Shown: positions 1-9,489 of the stretch, piece by piece
How the letters are laid out: each line of letters begins with the position of its first letter
Numbering within the stretch: position 1 is the first letter of the stretch
NCBI RefSeq assembly: GCF_018403245.1
Contig: NZ_BOSH01000003.1
Coordinates: 248,001-312,000 of the forward strand
Origin: Paenibacillus sp. J2TS4
Lineage (GTDB): Bacteria > Bacillota > Bacilli > Paenibacillales > NBRC-103111
Length of the DNA stretch: 64,000 bases
Direction: 5' to 3'
Notes under the pieces: generated by a model
The model's input: the letters and a program-made list of their open reading frames with translations, nothing else
Told to the model about the DNA's origin: nothing
Databases searched by the model: none
Made by a program: the position numbers and the translations under genes

Positions 1-356
1 CTGTTCTATGGGTCACTCCAGAGTATAACTACTCTATTTCCGGCGTTTTAAAGAATGCGATTGATTGGTTATCCCGAGGCGATAAGGTGTTGGTCGGTAA
101 ACCATCGTGGATTATGGGCGCATCTATGGGTGCGCTGGGCACGGCTCGGGCGCAAGGACATTTGCGCGACATTTTATTTTCACCTGGAGTTTCCTCTCCG
201 CTCCTTCCGGGCAATGAAGTCTACGTCGGTGTTGTTCACGAGAAAATAGATGCGGCGGGCAATCTTATTCATGAACCTACCGTAAAGTTTTTGGATATGG
301 TTGTGGACAATTTCATGAATTGGTTTAACCGGCAAGCTCAACTGCTGGAGCAGTAG
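1..356 (+). CDS. NADPH-dependent FMN reductase family protein (3' part, cut by window edge)
   Basis: The frame is open from base 3 and ends at TAG 354-356. About 117 residues are visible. They begin LWVTPEYNYSISGVLKNAID, the TPEYN..S..LKNAIDW signature of NADPH-dependent FMN reductases and azoreductase-like flavodoxin-fold proteins, in which this segment lines the FMN site. GASMGALGTARAQ is the usual following segment. The family reduces FMN, quinones or azo dyes with NAD(P)H in the cytosol. The N-terminal Rossmann strand lies upstream of the window. A GTG at 87 is internal and is not the start. Family assignment is firm; substrate is unknown. Confidence 0.85.
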   Translation, partial: VLWVTPEYNYSISGVLKNAIDWLSRGDKVLVGKPSWIMGASMGALGTARAQGHLRDILFSPGVSSPLLPGNEVYVGVVHEKIDAAGNLIHEPTVKFLDMVVDNFMNWFNRQAQLLEQ

Positions 357-404
357 AGTTTAGTATCAGAAACATTCCATATCTTACTGAACATAAGCTA
401 GAAG

Positions 405-430
405 AACCCTTGTACATCAAGGGTTTTTCT
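405..430 (+). terminator. Rho-independent terminator after the FMN reductase gene
   Basis: AACCCTTG (405-412) and CAAGGGTT (418-425) form a perfect 8-bp stem with a 5-nt loop, followed by a T-run. It lies about 50 bases after the stop at 356 and closes that transcription unit. Confidence 0.85.
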
Positions 431-490
431 GTTTTCTATCTATAGAAAGTTAAAATATTACTATGGAATGTCATCATATTACCATTTATT

Positions 491-519
491 TTGACAGCAA
501 AAACAACTAGGATGATATT
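491..519 (+). promoter_or_regulatory. Sigma-A promoter of the heparinase-like gene
   Basis: TTGACA (491-496), a 17-bp spacer and GATATT (514-519) give a near-consensus promoter about 70 bases before the GTG start at 596. It is the only good promoter between the terminator at 405-430 and the gene. Confidence 0.7.
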
Positions 520-532
520 GGTAACGCTTTCA
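519..532. promoter_or_regulatory. cre-like catabolite repression site over the transcription start
   Basis: TGGTAACGCTTTCA matches the CcpA operator (TGWAARCGYTWWCA) at 12 of 14 positions. It overlaps the end of the -10 element and the expected transcription start, where a bound CcpA would block initiation. This suits a gene for polysaccharide breakdown. CcpA binding is an inference from sequence. Confidence 0.55.
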
Positions 533-595
533 AATATATGAAAGGAGGTCAATTATTTTTTTCAATCCAAAAACTTTATGTAGGAGGCGACAAGT

Positions 596-3500
596 GTGGG
601 TTCGTATGCTTATAAACGGTTAAGTGCCAAGCTATCAGTTATCCTTACATTTTTACTTGTTGTTTCAATGCTCCCCGTTTCATTTGCTGCTTCATTCCTA
701 TCTAAAGCACAGGCAGCAGAACAACCGATGGAAAGCACCTATAGGTTTATTGATGCATATTCCGGAAACGCGAATATCCGGGTGCTGGGAGACATTAACG
801 AAAAGCCGATTACTCGTAAAGTGGATTTATATGGAACCTCGATTGCGGCAGATGCGGTCGGGCAATCCCGATCGTTCGAACTTGATGTTCCGAAGACAGG
901 CTATTACCTGGTTAATTTTCAAGGTTATATTTACAAGGCTGCAGGAATCGGAGATTTGTTTATCGATGATGAGCGGATCGGGCAGTACGATTTCTATGAC
1001 CCGGGAAGTATGTTCGGACCTAGCGTTCCGTTGAAAACGGTCTATTTAACCGAAGGGACGCACACCCTTACCTTTACAGTAACGGGACGGAACGAGCATG
1101 CGGACAAGGGATCGAACTATTCCTTGTATCCGTATCAATTTACTCTAATTGAACAGCAGGGGCTTCCTGCTTTGCATCTGGAGGCATCGACGGACAAGGA
1201 AGTACTGCTAAGTAATGAAACGACCAGTGTGCTTGCAGCCGTCTATAAATCAGACGGAACACCGGTCCATCAGGTCAATCTCTCCTACTCTAGCGATGAC
1301 AGCCAAATTGCGAGTGTGGATGAAAGCGGTTTAATAACCGGTTTGGCCGAAGGCTCGACCTACATTCGTGTTCAGGCTGAGGCGGATGGGCTGGCAGCTG
1401 ATCAAGCCATAAGGATTCAGGTGATGAATGCTAAATTGGAGAGCGTTGTATTGGAATTGGACGGGGCCCCATTACCGTTGATGGGGACAAGACAGCTCAG
1501 GGTCAGCGGGAAATTAAGCAGTGGAGCCGACGCCAATTTATCGGGGGCCGTTATTCAGTTCCAAAGTGATGACCCGGAGACGGTTAGTGTGGACGACACT
1601 GGCCAAGTAACCGGATTAAAGCTGGGAACGGCCAATATTCATGCTCAGGTGACATTGGCTAGCATTACCCAAAGCGCGGAATTGCCCATCGAGGTTACGA
1701 ATAGTCATCTTCAGAGTGTGCAGCTTAGTCTCGATGATGGGGCTCCGGTGGAATCTCAATATGTGAAGGCTTCGGTAGAGGGGCTGCTGGATAATGGCGA
1801 GGAAGCCGACTTATCCCATGCCGAGATCGAATTTACAAGCAGTGATGGGCAAGTATTACAGAAGAAAACAGACAATGGGTTTTTTAAGGCGGTCGGCGCC
1901 GGAACTGCGGTAATTACTGTGAACGTCACTTTTGCCGGTATCACCCAATCCGATCAGGTCACTGTGGAAGTAGGGGAGTTAATGAGTTCTAAAATCCGCA
2001 GCACCTTTTATACCGAAGAAAAGGTGGCCAACGCTCGAACTAATGTAGAGCAATACGATTGGGCCAAGAGCTACCGGACAGGAGCAGTTACAGCGGCTGC
2101 TAAATATGTGGATGCTGGATGGGATTTTCTGTGGGATGCGGTTCCGCCCCAAACCTTGCCGCGAAGCTATGCGGTGAATCAGCCGTTAGGCAGTCCGGTG
2201 TCCGGCAAGGAAATTGATAAATGGGGGAATTACCCCTACAAGGCCGATCCGTTCAATGAGCCGTGGAAGCTGATCGATCCGAGCGCGGTAGACGAGAATG
2301 GAAATAATTATCGCTACCCGACGAATGATTTCAAGTCTTATTATGAGAGCGGCTTGGATGAACAGGGCATCTTCCGTAGAGAATTGGCGGACCCTCGATT
2401 TTTAGTCAATGAGCTGTACCCGGAGAAGGGAGAAACCTGGGGAGTAGACGACGGCTATGGCTGGATAGATGATAACGGGAATTACTATACGTTTATTTCG
2501 TATTATACACACTGGCATCTCTGGTATGGAAACGGTGTCGTGGTGGATGCTCTGAAGTCGCTGCGGGATGCCTATATTTTCTCTGGCGATAAACAGTATG
2601 CCCAGGCGGGGATTGTTCTGCTCGACCGGATCGCTGACGTTTACCCGAGTCTGGATTTACGGGTATTTGACCGGTCGATCTATTGGCATTCCGATGGGGG
2701 AAGAGCCGGGGGCAAGGCGGTCGGATCGATATGGGAAACCGGGCTGGTGAAGGAGTTTGTTAAAGCTTATGACGCCTTCTTCCCGGCGATGGAGGATCCG
2801 GAAGTGATGGCCGAGGTTCTTGTATTTTTACAGCAAAAGGGTGAGCAGTACAGGCTTTCCTTCAAGGATTCCGCAGCAGGCATTCACAAAAATATTGAGG
2901 ACGGAATATTGAAGGAAGTGTATCCGAATATTCAGAACGCGAATATTTTTGGCAATAACGGCTTCCATCAGAGTGCATTGGCCTTGGCCGCGGTCGTGTA
3001 TGATACACTGCCAGAAACAAAGGAATGGCTGGATTTTAACTTCCAGAGCGGAGGGCTGTTATCGAACCCGTACCGGGTGACAGGCGGTAATATACTAGCT
3101 GGCCTTGTCAATACAGTCGATCGGGATGGCCATGGCAATGAAGGCTCCCCCGGTTATAACCGCTTATGGATCTCGTCCTATCTGGAGGTCGCCAATATAT
3201 TGGAGGGATACGATAAGTATCCGGAGGCAGATTTATACCAGAATGTGAAGTTCCGCAAAATGTTCTCGGCCATGTATCCTTTAACGATGCTGGAGCGGTA
3301 TACTCCTTCCATCGGAGATACGGCAGCGGCAGGGAATCCGGTACATGTCCTGGATTTGGCGCAAATGATCAGGGCCTACGAAGTATACCGGGATCCGATT
3401 TATGCCCAATTAGCCTATTTTCTGAATAATTACCGCGCTTCCGGTATTCATAGTGATGTGTTTACAGAAAATCCGGAGCAAATCGGCCAGGATCTCGAAG

Positions 3501-5734
3501 CCATTATTGAGGAGTATGGACCGCTTGATTTGGGAAGCACGAACCTGTCCGGTTTCGGCTTTGCGGGCTTGCGCGACGGCATTAAAACGGCTCCGCAATA
3601 CGGAGAAAGCCTATTCTTTATGGATATGGATGTTACCGAAAGCTCAACGGGCTATAAAATCTTCGATTCCAACTCTACGGTCCAGTTGGAAGCTACCGAG
3701 CCCGGGCATTCGATCACTTTCGCTTTTCCTGTAGAAACGGCAGGGGAATTTGAAGTGCTTCTGCGTCCGTGGCGCGCGCCTACCTATGCCAGATATAACG
3801 TATATATTGATGATCAATTTGTAAAAGAAGTAGATTTCTTCGGTTCCTCCAAAGAATTGGAGTTGCTGGCCACCATGACACTGGAAGCGGGTGAGCATCA
3901 AATCTCATTCCGGTACAGTGGAATTACGGACGGAGCCAGCAACTATAAGATGGGAGTGACCGAGCTCCGGCTGCAGGATCCTCAGGATGATACTCTTCCG
4001 GAACCGATAGATACTCAGCGTGGAATGTGGATGTATTATGGAATTTCGTCCGGGCACGGGCACCGGGATACGCTCAATCTGGGTATTCACGCTTTTGGCC
4101 TTGATCTGCTGCCTGATCTTGGCTATCCGAAATTTGCGGATTCGGTAGATATGCATCGGGCGCAGTGGATGAACAACACCATTAGTCATAATACGGTTGT
4201 GGTCAATAAAAGAAAGATGAACACGCAGGTTGTCTCCCTGCCCAAGCACGCAGATCTGAACGGCGGCAGAGTGCAGCTGATTGATGTAGAAGCGCCCAAG
4301 GTCTACCCGCAGGCTTCGCAATATCGCCGGACGTCTGCAATGATCAAGGTGGACGAGGAGAACTCCTATATCGTCGACTTCTTTAAAGTCCAAGGCGGCA
4401 ATGACCATCACTTCAGCTTCCACAGTATGGAAGGACCAGTGACTACCGAAGGACTGGAGCTTGTTCCTCAAGTCGATGCCAACGGCCAGTATGTCGGTAC
4501 TTATGCCGGAGCGGATGTGCCGCTTGGTCAACGGGTGGATGATGTGGAAGGAGCCGGTTATATGGGCAGCGGCTTCCACTGGCTGAAGGATGTGGACCGG
4601 GCTCAGAATCCGCAGCAGCCGTTTAGCATAGACTGGAATGTGAAGGATACGTGGAACATCTACGGAGGCGGAGCTGGGGCGGATACCGATGTCCACCTGC
4701 GGCTTACGATGATGACTTCGCTGGATGAAGCGGCGCTGGCCAATGGGCTGCCTCCGGACAATAAGCCGGGGAATCCGAAGGAGATCCGCTATTTCATTGG
4801 ACACCGCACGGGTGCTGATCTGGACAGCTTATTTACTTCGGTCATCGAGCCTTACAAAGGCAGCCGGTTTGTTCAAGCTATAGAAAAGGCGGTTGTGCGC
4901 CAAGGAGAGAATGAAGCCGATGAGAATACGGTGCAAGCCGTCAAAGTTACACTGGATAACGGACGGACAGACTACATCATCTACTCTCTGAATAGCGAGC
5001 TGGAGTACGTCGTCGATGGCAAGTTCCGATTCCAAGGATTCTTTGGAATCTATTCCGAAGTAGATGGTGAGCAGGAGTATGGATATGTGCATGATGGAGC
5101 GGCCATCACTCCGCTTGATTCCGAGGCGGAGCCTGGTCAGGCAAGACTGACCGGAACCGTCACCGACTTTACCCGCGATCTATCGGTTAGCAATGAGCTT
5201 GTGGTGACGATGGACTTGTCCGGGAAGCAGCCGGAGGACTTGATTGGCCAATGGCTGTTTGCTGAGAATGACCAAATTCGCAATGCAGCCTATCAAGTGA
5301 GGGGAATAGAAGCGCTTGGTGAAAATCAATACAGCATCCAGCTGGGCGACATAACCCTTATACGTTCCTTTGTCGATGTGAATGACTTTAGCAAAGGCTA
5401 CGTTTACGATGTGGCTCCAGGCGCATCGTTCGTCATTCCGTTGACGCATGAAATGGTTTCCCTTCCTGCACCGGTTACATTAGAATCGATAGCCTGGCAG
5501 CTGGAGGAGTATATTTCTTCCGGTGATGTAACAAAGCCGCTTACGAACCAACTGCGCAACAGCCTGAAGCAAGCAAGGCATCATTGGGACAAAGGGCATA
5601 TCACGCATGCGGTGAAGAGCCTCGGCGATTTTCTGAAGCATATGAACAATCAAGCTCATCAGGACAAAATATCCGAAGCAGCAAAGAATAAGCTGGCTGC
5701 GGATGCGCAAGCCTTGATCGCAAGTATGGAATAA
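596..5734 (+). CDS. Secreted multidomain heparinase II/III-like polysaccharide lyase
   Basis: A 1712-residue protein. The GTG start has GGAGG 8 bases upstream. Domains seen in order: signal peptide (about 1-40, ending AQAAE); a carbohydrate-binding-like beta module (about 45-190); three Big2-type Ig-like repeats (about 190-460, each with a V-x-G-L-x-x-G-x-A core); a long alpha-helical toroid (about 470-1010); an inserted second carbohydrate-binding-like module (about 1020-1125, ARYNVYIDDQFV); the heparinase II/III beta-sandwich (about 1130-1500) with SGHGHRDTLNLGIHAFGLDL and NNTISHNTVVVNKRKM; and a helical C-terminal tail resembling a FIMAH domain. Such lyases cut uronic-acid polysaccharides outside the cell by beta-elimination. 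The exact substrate cannot be told. It has its own promoter and cre site and is not in an operon. Confidence 0.85.
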   Translation: MGSYAYKRLSAKLSVILTFLLVVSMLPVSFAASFLSKAQAAEQPMESTYRFIDAYSGNANIRVLGDINEKPITRKVDLYGTSIAADAVGQSRSFELDVPKTGYYLVNFQGYIYKAAGIGDLFIDDERIGQYDFYDPGSMFGPSVPLKTVYLTEGTHTLTFTVTGRNEHADKGSNYSLYPYQFTLIEQQGLPALHLEASTDKEVLLSNETTSVLAAVYKSDGTPVHQVNLSYSSDDSQIASVDESGLITGLAEGSTYIRVQAEADGLAADQAIRIQVMNAKLESVVLELDGAPLPLMGTRQLRVSGKLSSGADANLSGAVIQFQSDDPETVSVDDTGQVTGLKLGTANIHAQVTLASITQSAELPIEVTNSHLQSVQLSLDDGAPVESQYVKASVEGLLDNGEEADLSHAEIEFTSSDGQVLQKKTDNGFFKAVGAGTAVITVNVTFAGITQSDQVTVEVGELMSSKIRSTFYTEEKVANARTNVEQYDWAKSYRTGAVTAAAKYVDAGWDFLWDAVPPQTLPRSYAVNQPLGSPVSGKEIDKWGNYPYKADPFNEPWKLIDPSAVDENGNNYRYPTNDFKSYYESGLDEQGIFRRELADPRFLVNELYPEKGETWGVDDGYGWIDDNGNYYTFISYYTHWHLWYGNGVVVDALKSLRDAYIFSGDKQYAQAGIVLLDRIADVYPSLDLRVFDRSIYWHSDGGRAGGKAVGSIWETGLVKEFVKAYDAFFPAMEDPEVMAEVLVFLQQKGEQYRLSFKDSAAGIHKNIEDGILKEVYPNIQNANIFGNNGFHQSALALAAVVYDTLPETKEWLDFNFQSGGLLSNPYRVTGGNILAGLVNTVDRDGHGNEGSPGYNRLWISSYLEVANILEGYDKYPEADLYQNVKFRKMFSAMYPLTMLERYTPSIGDTAAAGNPVHVLDLAQMIRAYEVYRDPIYAQLAYFLNNYRASGIHSDVFTENPEQIGQDLEAIIEEYGPLDLGSTNLSGFGFAGLRDGIKTAPQYGESLFFMDMDVTESSTGYKIFDSNSTVQLEATEPGHSITFAFPVETAGEFEVLLRPWRAPTYARYNVYIDDQFVKEVDFFGSSKELELLATMTLEAGEHQISFRYSGITDGASNYKMGVTELRLQDPQDDTLPEPIDTQRGMWMYYGISSGHGHRDTLNLGIHAFGLDLLPDLGYPKFADSVDMHRAQWMNNTISHNTVVVNKRKMNTQVVSLPKHADLNGGRVQLIDVEAPKVYPQASQYRRTSAMIKVDEENSYIVDFFKVQGGNDHHFSFHSMEGPVTTEGLELVPQVDANGQYVGTYAGADVPLGQRVDDVEGAGYMGSGFHWLKDVDRAQNPQQPFSIDWNVKDTWNIYGGGAGADTDVHLRLTMMTSLDEAALANGLPPDNKPGNPKEIRYFIGHRTGADLDSLFTSVIEPYKGSRFVQAIEKAVVRQGENEADENTVQAVKVTLDNGRTDYIIYSLNSELEYVVDGKFRFQGFFGIYSEVDGEQEYGYVHDGAAITPLDSEAEPGQARLTGTVTDFTRDLSVSNELVVTMDLSGKQPEDLIGQWLFAENDQIRNAAYQVRGIEALGENQYSIQLGDITLIRSFVDVNDFSKGYVYDVAPGASFVIPLTHEMVSLPAPVTLESIAWQLEEYISSGDVTKPLTNQLRNSLKQARHHWDKGHITHAVKSLGDFLKHMNNQAHQDKISEAAKNKLAADAQALIASME

Positions 5735-5820
5735 AACAGAAATAGACATTAGCCGAATTTAAAGTTCGTATACATGGCTTGAAGCTGATACACATAAGGT
5801 GCTAGAATCCGATACTCACG

Positions 5821-5867
5821 GGGATATCCTGACAAAGTACAGTTGTACTTACAGGGTATCCCTTTTT
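5821..5867 (+). terminator. Rho-independent terminator after the lyase gene
   Basis: GGGATATCCTG (5821-5831) pairs with CAGGGTATCCC (5852-5862) with one G-U pair, followed by TTTTT. The apical part (GTAC..GTAC) can pair further. Confidence 0.8.
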
Positions 5868-5910
5868 ACGTGCAGTCGGATTTTTCCACATATTAGATGG
5901 GCTGGAAGGC

Positions 5911-7383
5911 ATGAGAATTTCGCGGAATAATGGAGCAACTTTCACAGAGTACTATGAATCAACAGAATTTCCTCAAAACGGAAATATGGCGCAACTGATC
6001 GACGGTAGACTGTACTATACAATCGTAGGTTCAAGAATTGACGAAAACTCCGTCGAAGCATTTTCTTGGGTTTCCGCGGATTCGGGTGTAACCTGGACTA
6101 AGCAGACGGGGACAATTTATACGCCGGAAGATACCTTTACTCGCGGAAATGCAGGTTTAAGTACTCTTGTTTTTTGTGGGAAACCCATCGTGGAAAGTGA
6201 CGGTACCATGTATAATTCACTACAAGCCCAGTATCGGTTTGTTAATGTTTCGACATCAATATCAAGTACAAGAAATTTCAGCAAAGCAATGATCGGATCC
6301 AACATTGACCAAATTGCATCAAGCAACAGCACGGAATCGGTTCATGTCATTGTTTTAGATCAAGATGGAAGAATGATCCCGAAGGCAGATTATACCGTAA
6401 CTTATTCTTCGGATAATACAAGCGTTGTAACAGTTAATGCTGATGGATTGCTTACACCCGTTGGGACAGGGAGCGCAATTATTACAGCGGCGATTACCTA
6501 TCAAGGAGTTACTCATCCTGTATCAAGACAAGTCAAGGTTATTGATGATAGCATCATTACAGAGTTGGCGTATAAATTGGTGAAATCGAATTTAGTGCCT
6601 AATGAGCAGACTCGTCTCATTGCGTGGGCAAATAATGGTTTGGGAGAAGAGGTAACAGACGGTGTTTCGTTTACGTATGGAAGTAGTGCGCCCAGTATTG
6701 CAACAGTTTCCACAAACGGAACCATAACGGGCGGAAATACTTTTGGAAAGGCGACGATCAGCGTAACCGCTTCAAATAATGGAATCACCTTTAACTCTCA
6801 GGTTGATGTCACGATTGTAATGGATGTGATAGACCCTATCACCTTTGAAGGGACGGGTCTTCCTACCAGCTTTACCGTGATATCGGGAGCGGCAAGTATT
6901 GCAACAATGAATCAAAATAATGTGCTCAGCATTTCTGATAATCTTTCTACAAGTGCGGGAAATGTTGAGCTTGTCGGTACACAAACAGCTACTAAAGTAT
7001 TTGAAATGAAGGTTTATCCAAAAGTATTAGACAGAGGTTTTGGATTGTTACTATGGTCTCTTAATAGTATGAAGGAAGTGGTCTATCAGATATCCGTCAG
7101 TGCAAACGGGGTCGTCAACTATTTTACAGATACTACTCACCCTCTCGCTCCCGCAGGCACGATAGCGACCAATAATTGGTACAAATTCCGGGTAGAGGCG
7201 AATGGTTTGGGTGACACGAAATTATTCATTAACAATCTATTTATAGGAAATATTCCGAAACGCAGTGAATGGCTGGAAACAGTGGATCGAGTGTCATTTA
7301 TTGTCGGCAGTACAGCTGGAACGAAAGACGTCATTTATGTCGATGATGTTTCCTTTTTTGAACCAAAGCCAGACGATTTTTGA
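5911..7383 (+). pseudogene. N-terminally truncated BNR/sialidase-like secreted protein with Big2 repeats
   Basis: A 490-codon reading frame begins in the middle of a BNR-type repeat (RISRNNGATFTEYY, then FSWVSADSGVTWTK, the S-x-D-x-G-x-T-W motif). It has no signal peptide and no properly spaced ribosome site: GGAAGG abuts the ATG. Two Big2-like Ig repeats follow (about 150-210 and 215-300), then a beta-sandwich, possibly carbohydrate-binding, module to the end (KFRVEANGLGDTKLFINN). Base composition is more AT-rich than the neighbours. Normal family members are exported, so I read this as the 3' remainder of a larger extracellular glycan-binding or glycosidase gene that lost its 5' end. The end lies exactly where a second gene fragment begins. 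An expressed shorter protein is possible but unlikely. Confidence 0.6.
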
Positions 7384-7483
7384 CCGATATCCAGTTGGCC
7401 ACGCGGGAATCTCCCAAGTTCAGTTTGGTGCACAGCGCAACGCTACCGGCTCGCATTTTCTCAAGCACTCGGCTTGGCTTCAT
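7384..7483 (-). pseudogene. 5' fragment of an HpcH/HpaI-type aldolase gene
   Basis: On the minus strand an ATG at 7483 opens MKPSRVLEKMRAGSVALCTK followed by LNLGDSRVANW. This resembles the first 30 residues of HpcH/HpaI (2-dehydro-3-deoxyglucarate type) aldolases (PSRVLxKLRxGxVxxxTKxNLxDPRV). The match stops where the neighbouring BNR-type gene fragment ends, and no remainder is present. No ribosome site is visible. The assignment rests on a short stretch recognised by eye. Confidence 0.45.
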
Positions 7484-7570
7484 AGCGCTATGAGAGTAGC
7501 GGCTGACCACGATTGCGCCAGTCGCTCTGTTGGCTCCTTCGGTTGTGGTGGGAGGCACTTGTCCTTTGCG

Positions 7571-7675
7571 CAGTATCCCGTTCGTTCAGAAAGTCGAGCC
7601 CCGTCTATGGGCAGTATCCCGTTGGGTCAGAAAGTCGGGTTCCCGTCTATGGAAAGTATTCGTATTGGTAAAGTG
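7571..7675. repeat. 41-bp tandem direct repeat (two copies plus a partial third)
   Basis: CAGTATCCCGTTCGTTCAGA... (7571-7610) is repeated at 7612-7652 with about 85% identity, and a degraded third copy starts near 7653. The core TATCCCNTTGGGTCAGAAA also occurs at 18062-18080 and, more weakly, at 34447-34465. It is therefore a dispersed intergenic element rather than coding sequence. Confidence 0.6.
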
Positions 7676-7752
7676 GATTATCCTGAGCCAAGGGGATAAT
7701 AGTCGAAAGCGATGACGGCTTGCAACTGAATAGCCCCCAGCAAGGTATCCTG

Positions 7753-7813
7753 CAGCAATGTAACCTAGCAATGTCCCCTATGTATCCCACAGCAAAGTAA
7801 CCTAGAAATGTCC
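7753..7813. repeat. Degenerate 24-bp repeat pair
   Basis: CAGCAATGTAACCTAGCAAT (from 7753) and CAGCAAAGTAACCTAGAAAT (from 7790) are near-identical and lie 37 bp apart. A weaker third copy starts near 7817. The rest of 7484-7863 holds no recognisable gene. Confidence 0.5.
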
Positions 7814-7863
7814 TCCAACAATGTAGCTCGCAACAAATACCCCGGCAGCCCTCAAGCGACAAC

Positions 7864-8739
7864 TTATTCCTTATAAGCGGGAATGCCGAGCAGCTCCGGC
7901 AGGGTGGCGAAGGAATAGCCTTGTTTTCTCAGTGTTTCAATTGTATAAGGAAGGGCGTTAACGGTATTCTGCAGGCTCCCTCCTATGCCAATGGCGCTGT
8001 GCTGTAGAATAATTGCGCCTGGATGAGCATGAGAAAGAATGTTGGTGGCAACTTGTTCTGCTGTTAATCCGGACCAATCAAGACTGTCGACGTCCCACAG
8101 GATGATTTTGTAATTCATGGCCAGGATAGTTTTGACCACCTGGTCGCTTAGCGCGCCATACGGGGGACGGAAGAGCGCTGTTCTTCGTCCTACCAAACGA
8201 TTAATTTCATCCTCGGTCCGCACAATTTCATTCTTCACCTCATTCACGGGAAGCTTGGTCAAATTAGGATGATTCCATGTATGATTGGCTACGATATGCC
8301 CTTCCTGTACGATGCGTTTGAGAACATCGGGATATCGCTGAATTCGCCACCCGACGCAGAAAAAGGCCGCTTTCACCTGATGAGCTTTTAACACGTCGAG
8401 AATTTGTGGGGTCCACCTATCATCCGGTCCATCGTCATAGGTTAGGGAAACTTTCTTCACCGCCGGGCCGTGCAGGATGATTTCATTCGGATACAGAGCA
8501 GACCAGTCAATCAGTTGAGGCTGAGGCGGCCTACCCTGTGAACTTTCCGGTCCTCCGGCATGCTCCTCCGGAACCCGGAAGCCTTCATGCATTGGAATCG
8601 CGGGATTTATCGCATACTTCGGGTAAGGTTGGAATGCATGGGCTGAATATCCATGCCATGACCAATAAGGCCAAGGTAACCGTGTGCTAGGCGTCCCGCA
8701 GCGGGGACACGGAGGAACATTATAAACAGGATATCGCAT
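7864..8739 (-). CDS. Polysaccharide deacetylase (NodB homology domain)
   Basis: A 291-residue protein with AGGAGGTGAC just upstream of ATG. The NodB domain spans about 95-285. Metal and catalytic motifs are visible: TYDDGPDD (100-107), NHTWNHP with the two metal-ligand histidines near 153 and 157, RPPYG, WDVDSLDW and ILQHS. The enzyme should remove acetyl groups from N-acetylglucosamine-containing polymers such as peptidoglycan or chitin. No signal peptide or membrane segment is seen, and the first 90 residues are proline- and aromatic-rich with a C-x-x-C pair (PPCPRCG). That makes its location unclear; a spore or mother-cell role is possible. Single gene, divergent from the MarR gene. Confidence 0.85.
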   Translation of the reverse strand: MRYPVYNVPPCPRCGTPSTRLPWPYWSWHGYSAHAFQPYPKYAINPAIPMHEGFRVPEEHAGGPESSQGRPPQPQLIDWSALYPNEIILHGPAVKKVSLTYDDGPDDRWTPQILDVLKAHQVKAAFFCVGWRIQRYPDVLKRIVQEGHIVANHTWNHPNLTKLPVNEVKNEIVRTEDEINRLVGRRTALFRPPYGALSDQVVKTILAMNYKIILWDVDSLDWSGLTAEQVATNILSHAHPGAIILQHSAIGIGGSLQNTVNALPYTIETLRKQGYSFATLPELLGIPAYKE

Positions 8740-8860
8740 AAGTCACCTCCTGGGTCTCATTCTTATCAATTTATGCCCGAGAGCTTTTACAAATCCCTAA
8801 AATGACCTATGATGCTGCTATTTAAGCGTAATTTGTATGAACCACCAGATAATTAGACTA

Positions 8861-8901
8861 TTGACAAAGGAAGGTTTTTATTATATCTTAAATTCAAGAT
8901 A
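8861..8901 (+). promoter_or_regulatory. Promoter with MhqR-type operator over the -10 element
   Basis: TTGACA (8861-8866), a 17-bp spacer and TATCTT (8884-8889). The -10 is part of the near-perfect inverted repeat TATCTTAAATTCAAGATA (8884-8901), close to the B. subtilis MhqR box as I recall it (tATCTcgaAtTCgAGATa). A further half-site (AATTCAAGAT) follows at 8906-8915. This suggests autorepression of the MarR gene. Confidence 0.7.
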
Positions 8902-8937
8902 ATTAAATTCAAGATGTTTGAAAGGGGGGATTGTCCA

Positions 8938-9396
8938 ATGTCAGGCATTATCGATCAAGCAGGTAACTACTCCACCGACTCTCTTAAGTTATTTATCGTT
9001 CTGTCCAAAATTTATAAAACCGTTATGGATCGGGCGGTTCAAGACATGAAGCAATATGGCTTATCCCCTTCCGAATTTATGATTCTCGAGGTGCTGTATA
9101 CGAAAGGCAGAATTCCTCTTCAGCAAATCGGCGAGAAGATACTGGTCACTAGCGGAAGTGTAACCTATAATATCGATAAGCTGGCGAAGAAGGGCCTTCT
9201 GCGACGGATTCCCTGCGACGAAGACCGGAGAGTCATTTACGCGGAATTGACTAAAGAGGGTAGGGAGTGGTTTTCCGGTATTTTCCAAAAACATGTGGGG
9301 GTCGTTGTCTCTATCACAAATGGTCTTTCCTTCGAAGAAAAGCGGGAAGCGACCCGGCTGCTTAAGAAACTGGGAAAAGGGGCCGAGGGAGGCTAG
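8938..9396 (+). CDS. mhqR: MarR-family repressor, MhqR-like (quinone/thiol stress)
   Basis: 152 residues from the ATG at 8938, which has AAAGGGGGG at a good distance; the in-frame ATG at 8914 has no such site. The winged helix shows PLQQIGEKILVTSGSVTYNI (recognition helix) and DEDRRVIYAELTKEG (wing). In B. subtilis, MhqR represses dioxygenases, the hydrolase MhqD and the DoxX protein MhqP until 2-methylhydroquinone or catechol appears. Here the following genes are exactly such a dioxygenase and hydrolase, and both this gene and the downstream unit carry the same 18-bp inverted repeat. The symbol rests on this context plus the family match. Confidence 0.75.
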   Translation: MSGIIDQAGNYSTDSLKLFIVLSKIYKTVMDRAVQDMKQYGLSPSEFMILEVLYTKGRIPLQQIGEKILVTSGSVTYNIDKLAKKGLLRRIPCDEDRRVIYAELTKEGREWFSGIFQKHVGVVVSITNGLSFEEKREATRLLKKLGKGAEGG

Positions 9397-9471
9397 CTCC
9401 GGCGTCAAAGAAGGCTGGTCAGGCTTAAATAAGAAAATTTACCGAACTAAGTTCTTTATTTTTTTGTCATA

Positions 9472-9489
9472 TATCTTTAAATCAAGATT
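9472..9489. promoter_or_regulatory. Second MhqR-type operator
   Basis: TATCTTTAAATCAAGATT matches the operator at 8884-8901 at 15 of 18 positions. It lies upstream of the dioxygenase-hydrolase pair, immediately before a remnant of a DoxX gene. Confidence 0.6.

Noticed and set aside
3905..4804. 299-codon open frame on the minus strand inside the lyase gene
   Set aside because: Lies fully within a well-supported gene, has no family resemblance and arises from codon composition.
7265..7699. 144-codon plus-strand frame running through the fragment junction and direct repeats
   Set aside because: Passes through three unrelated sequence types and encodes repeats only by chance.
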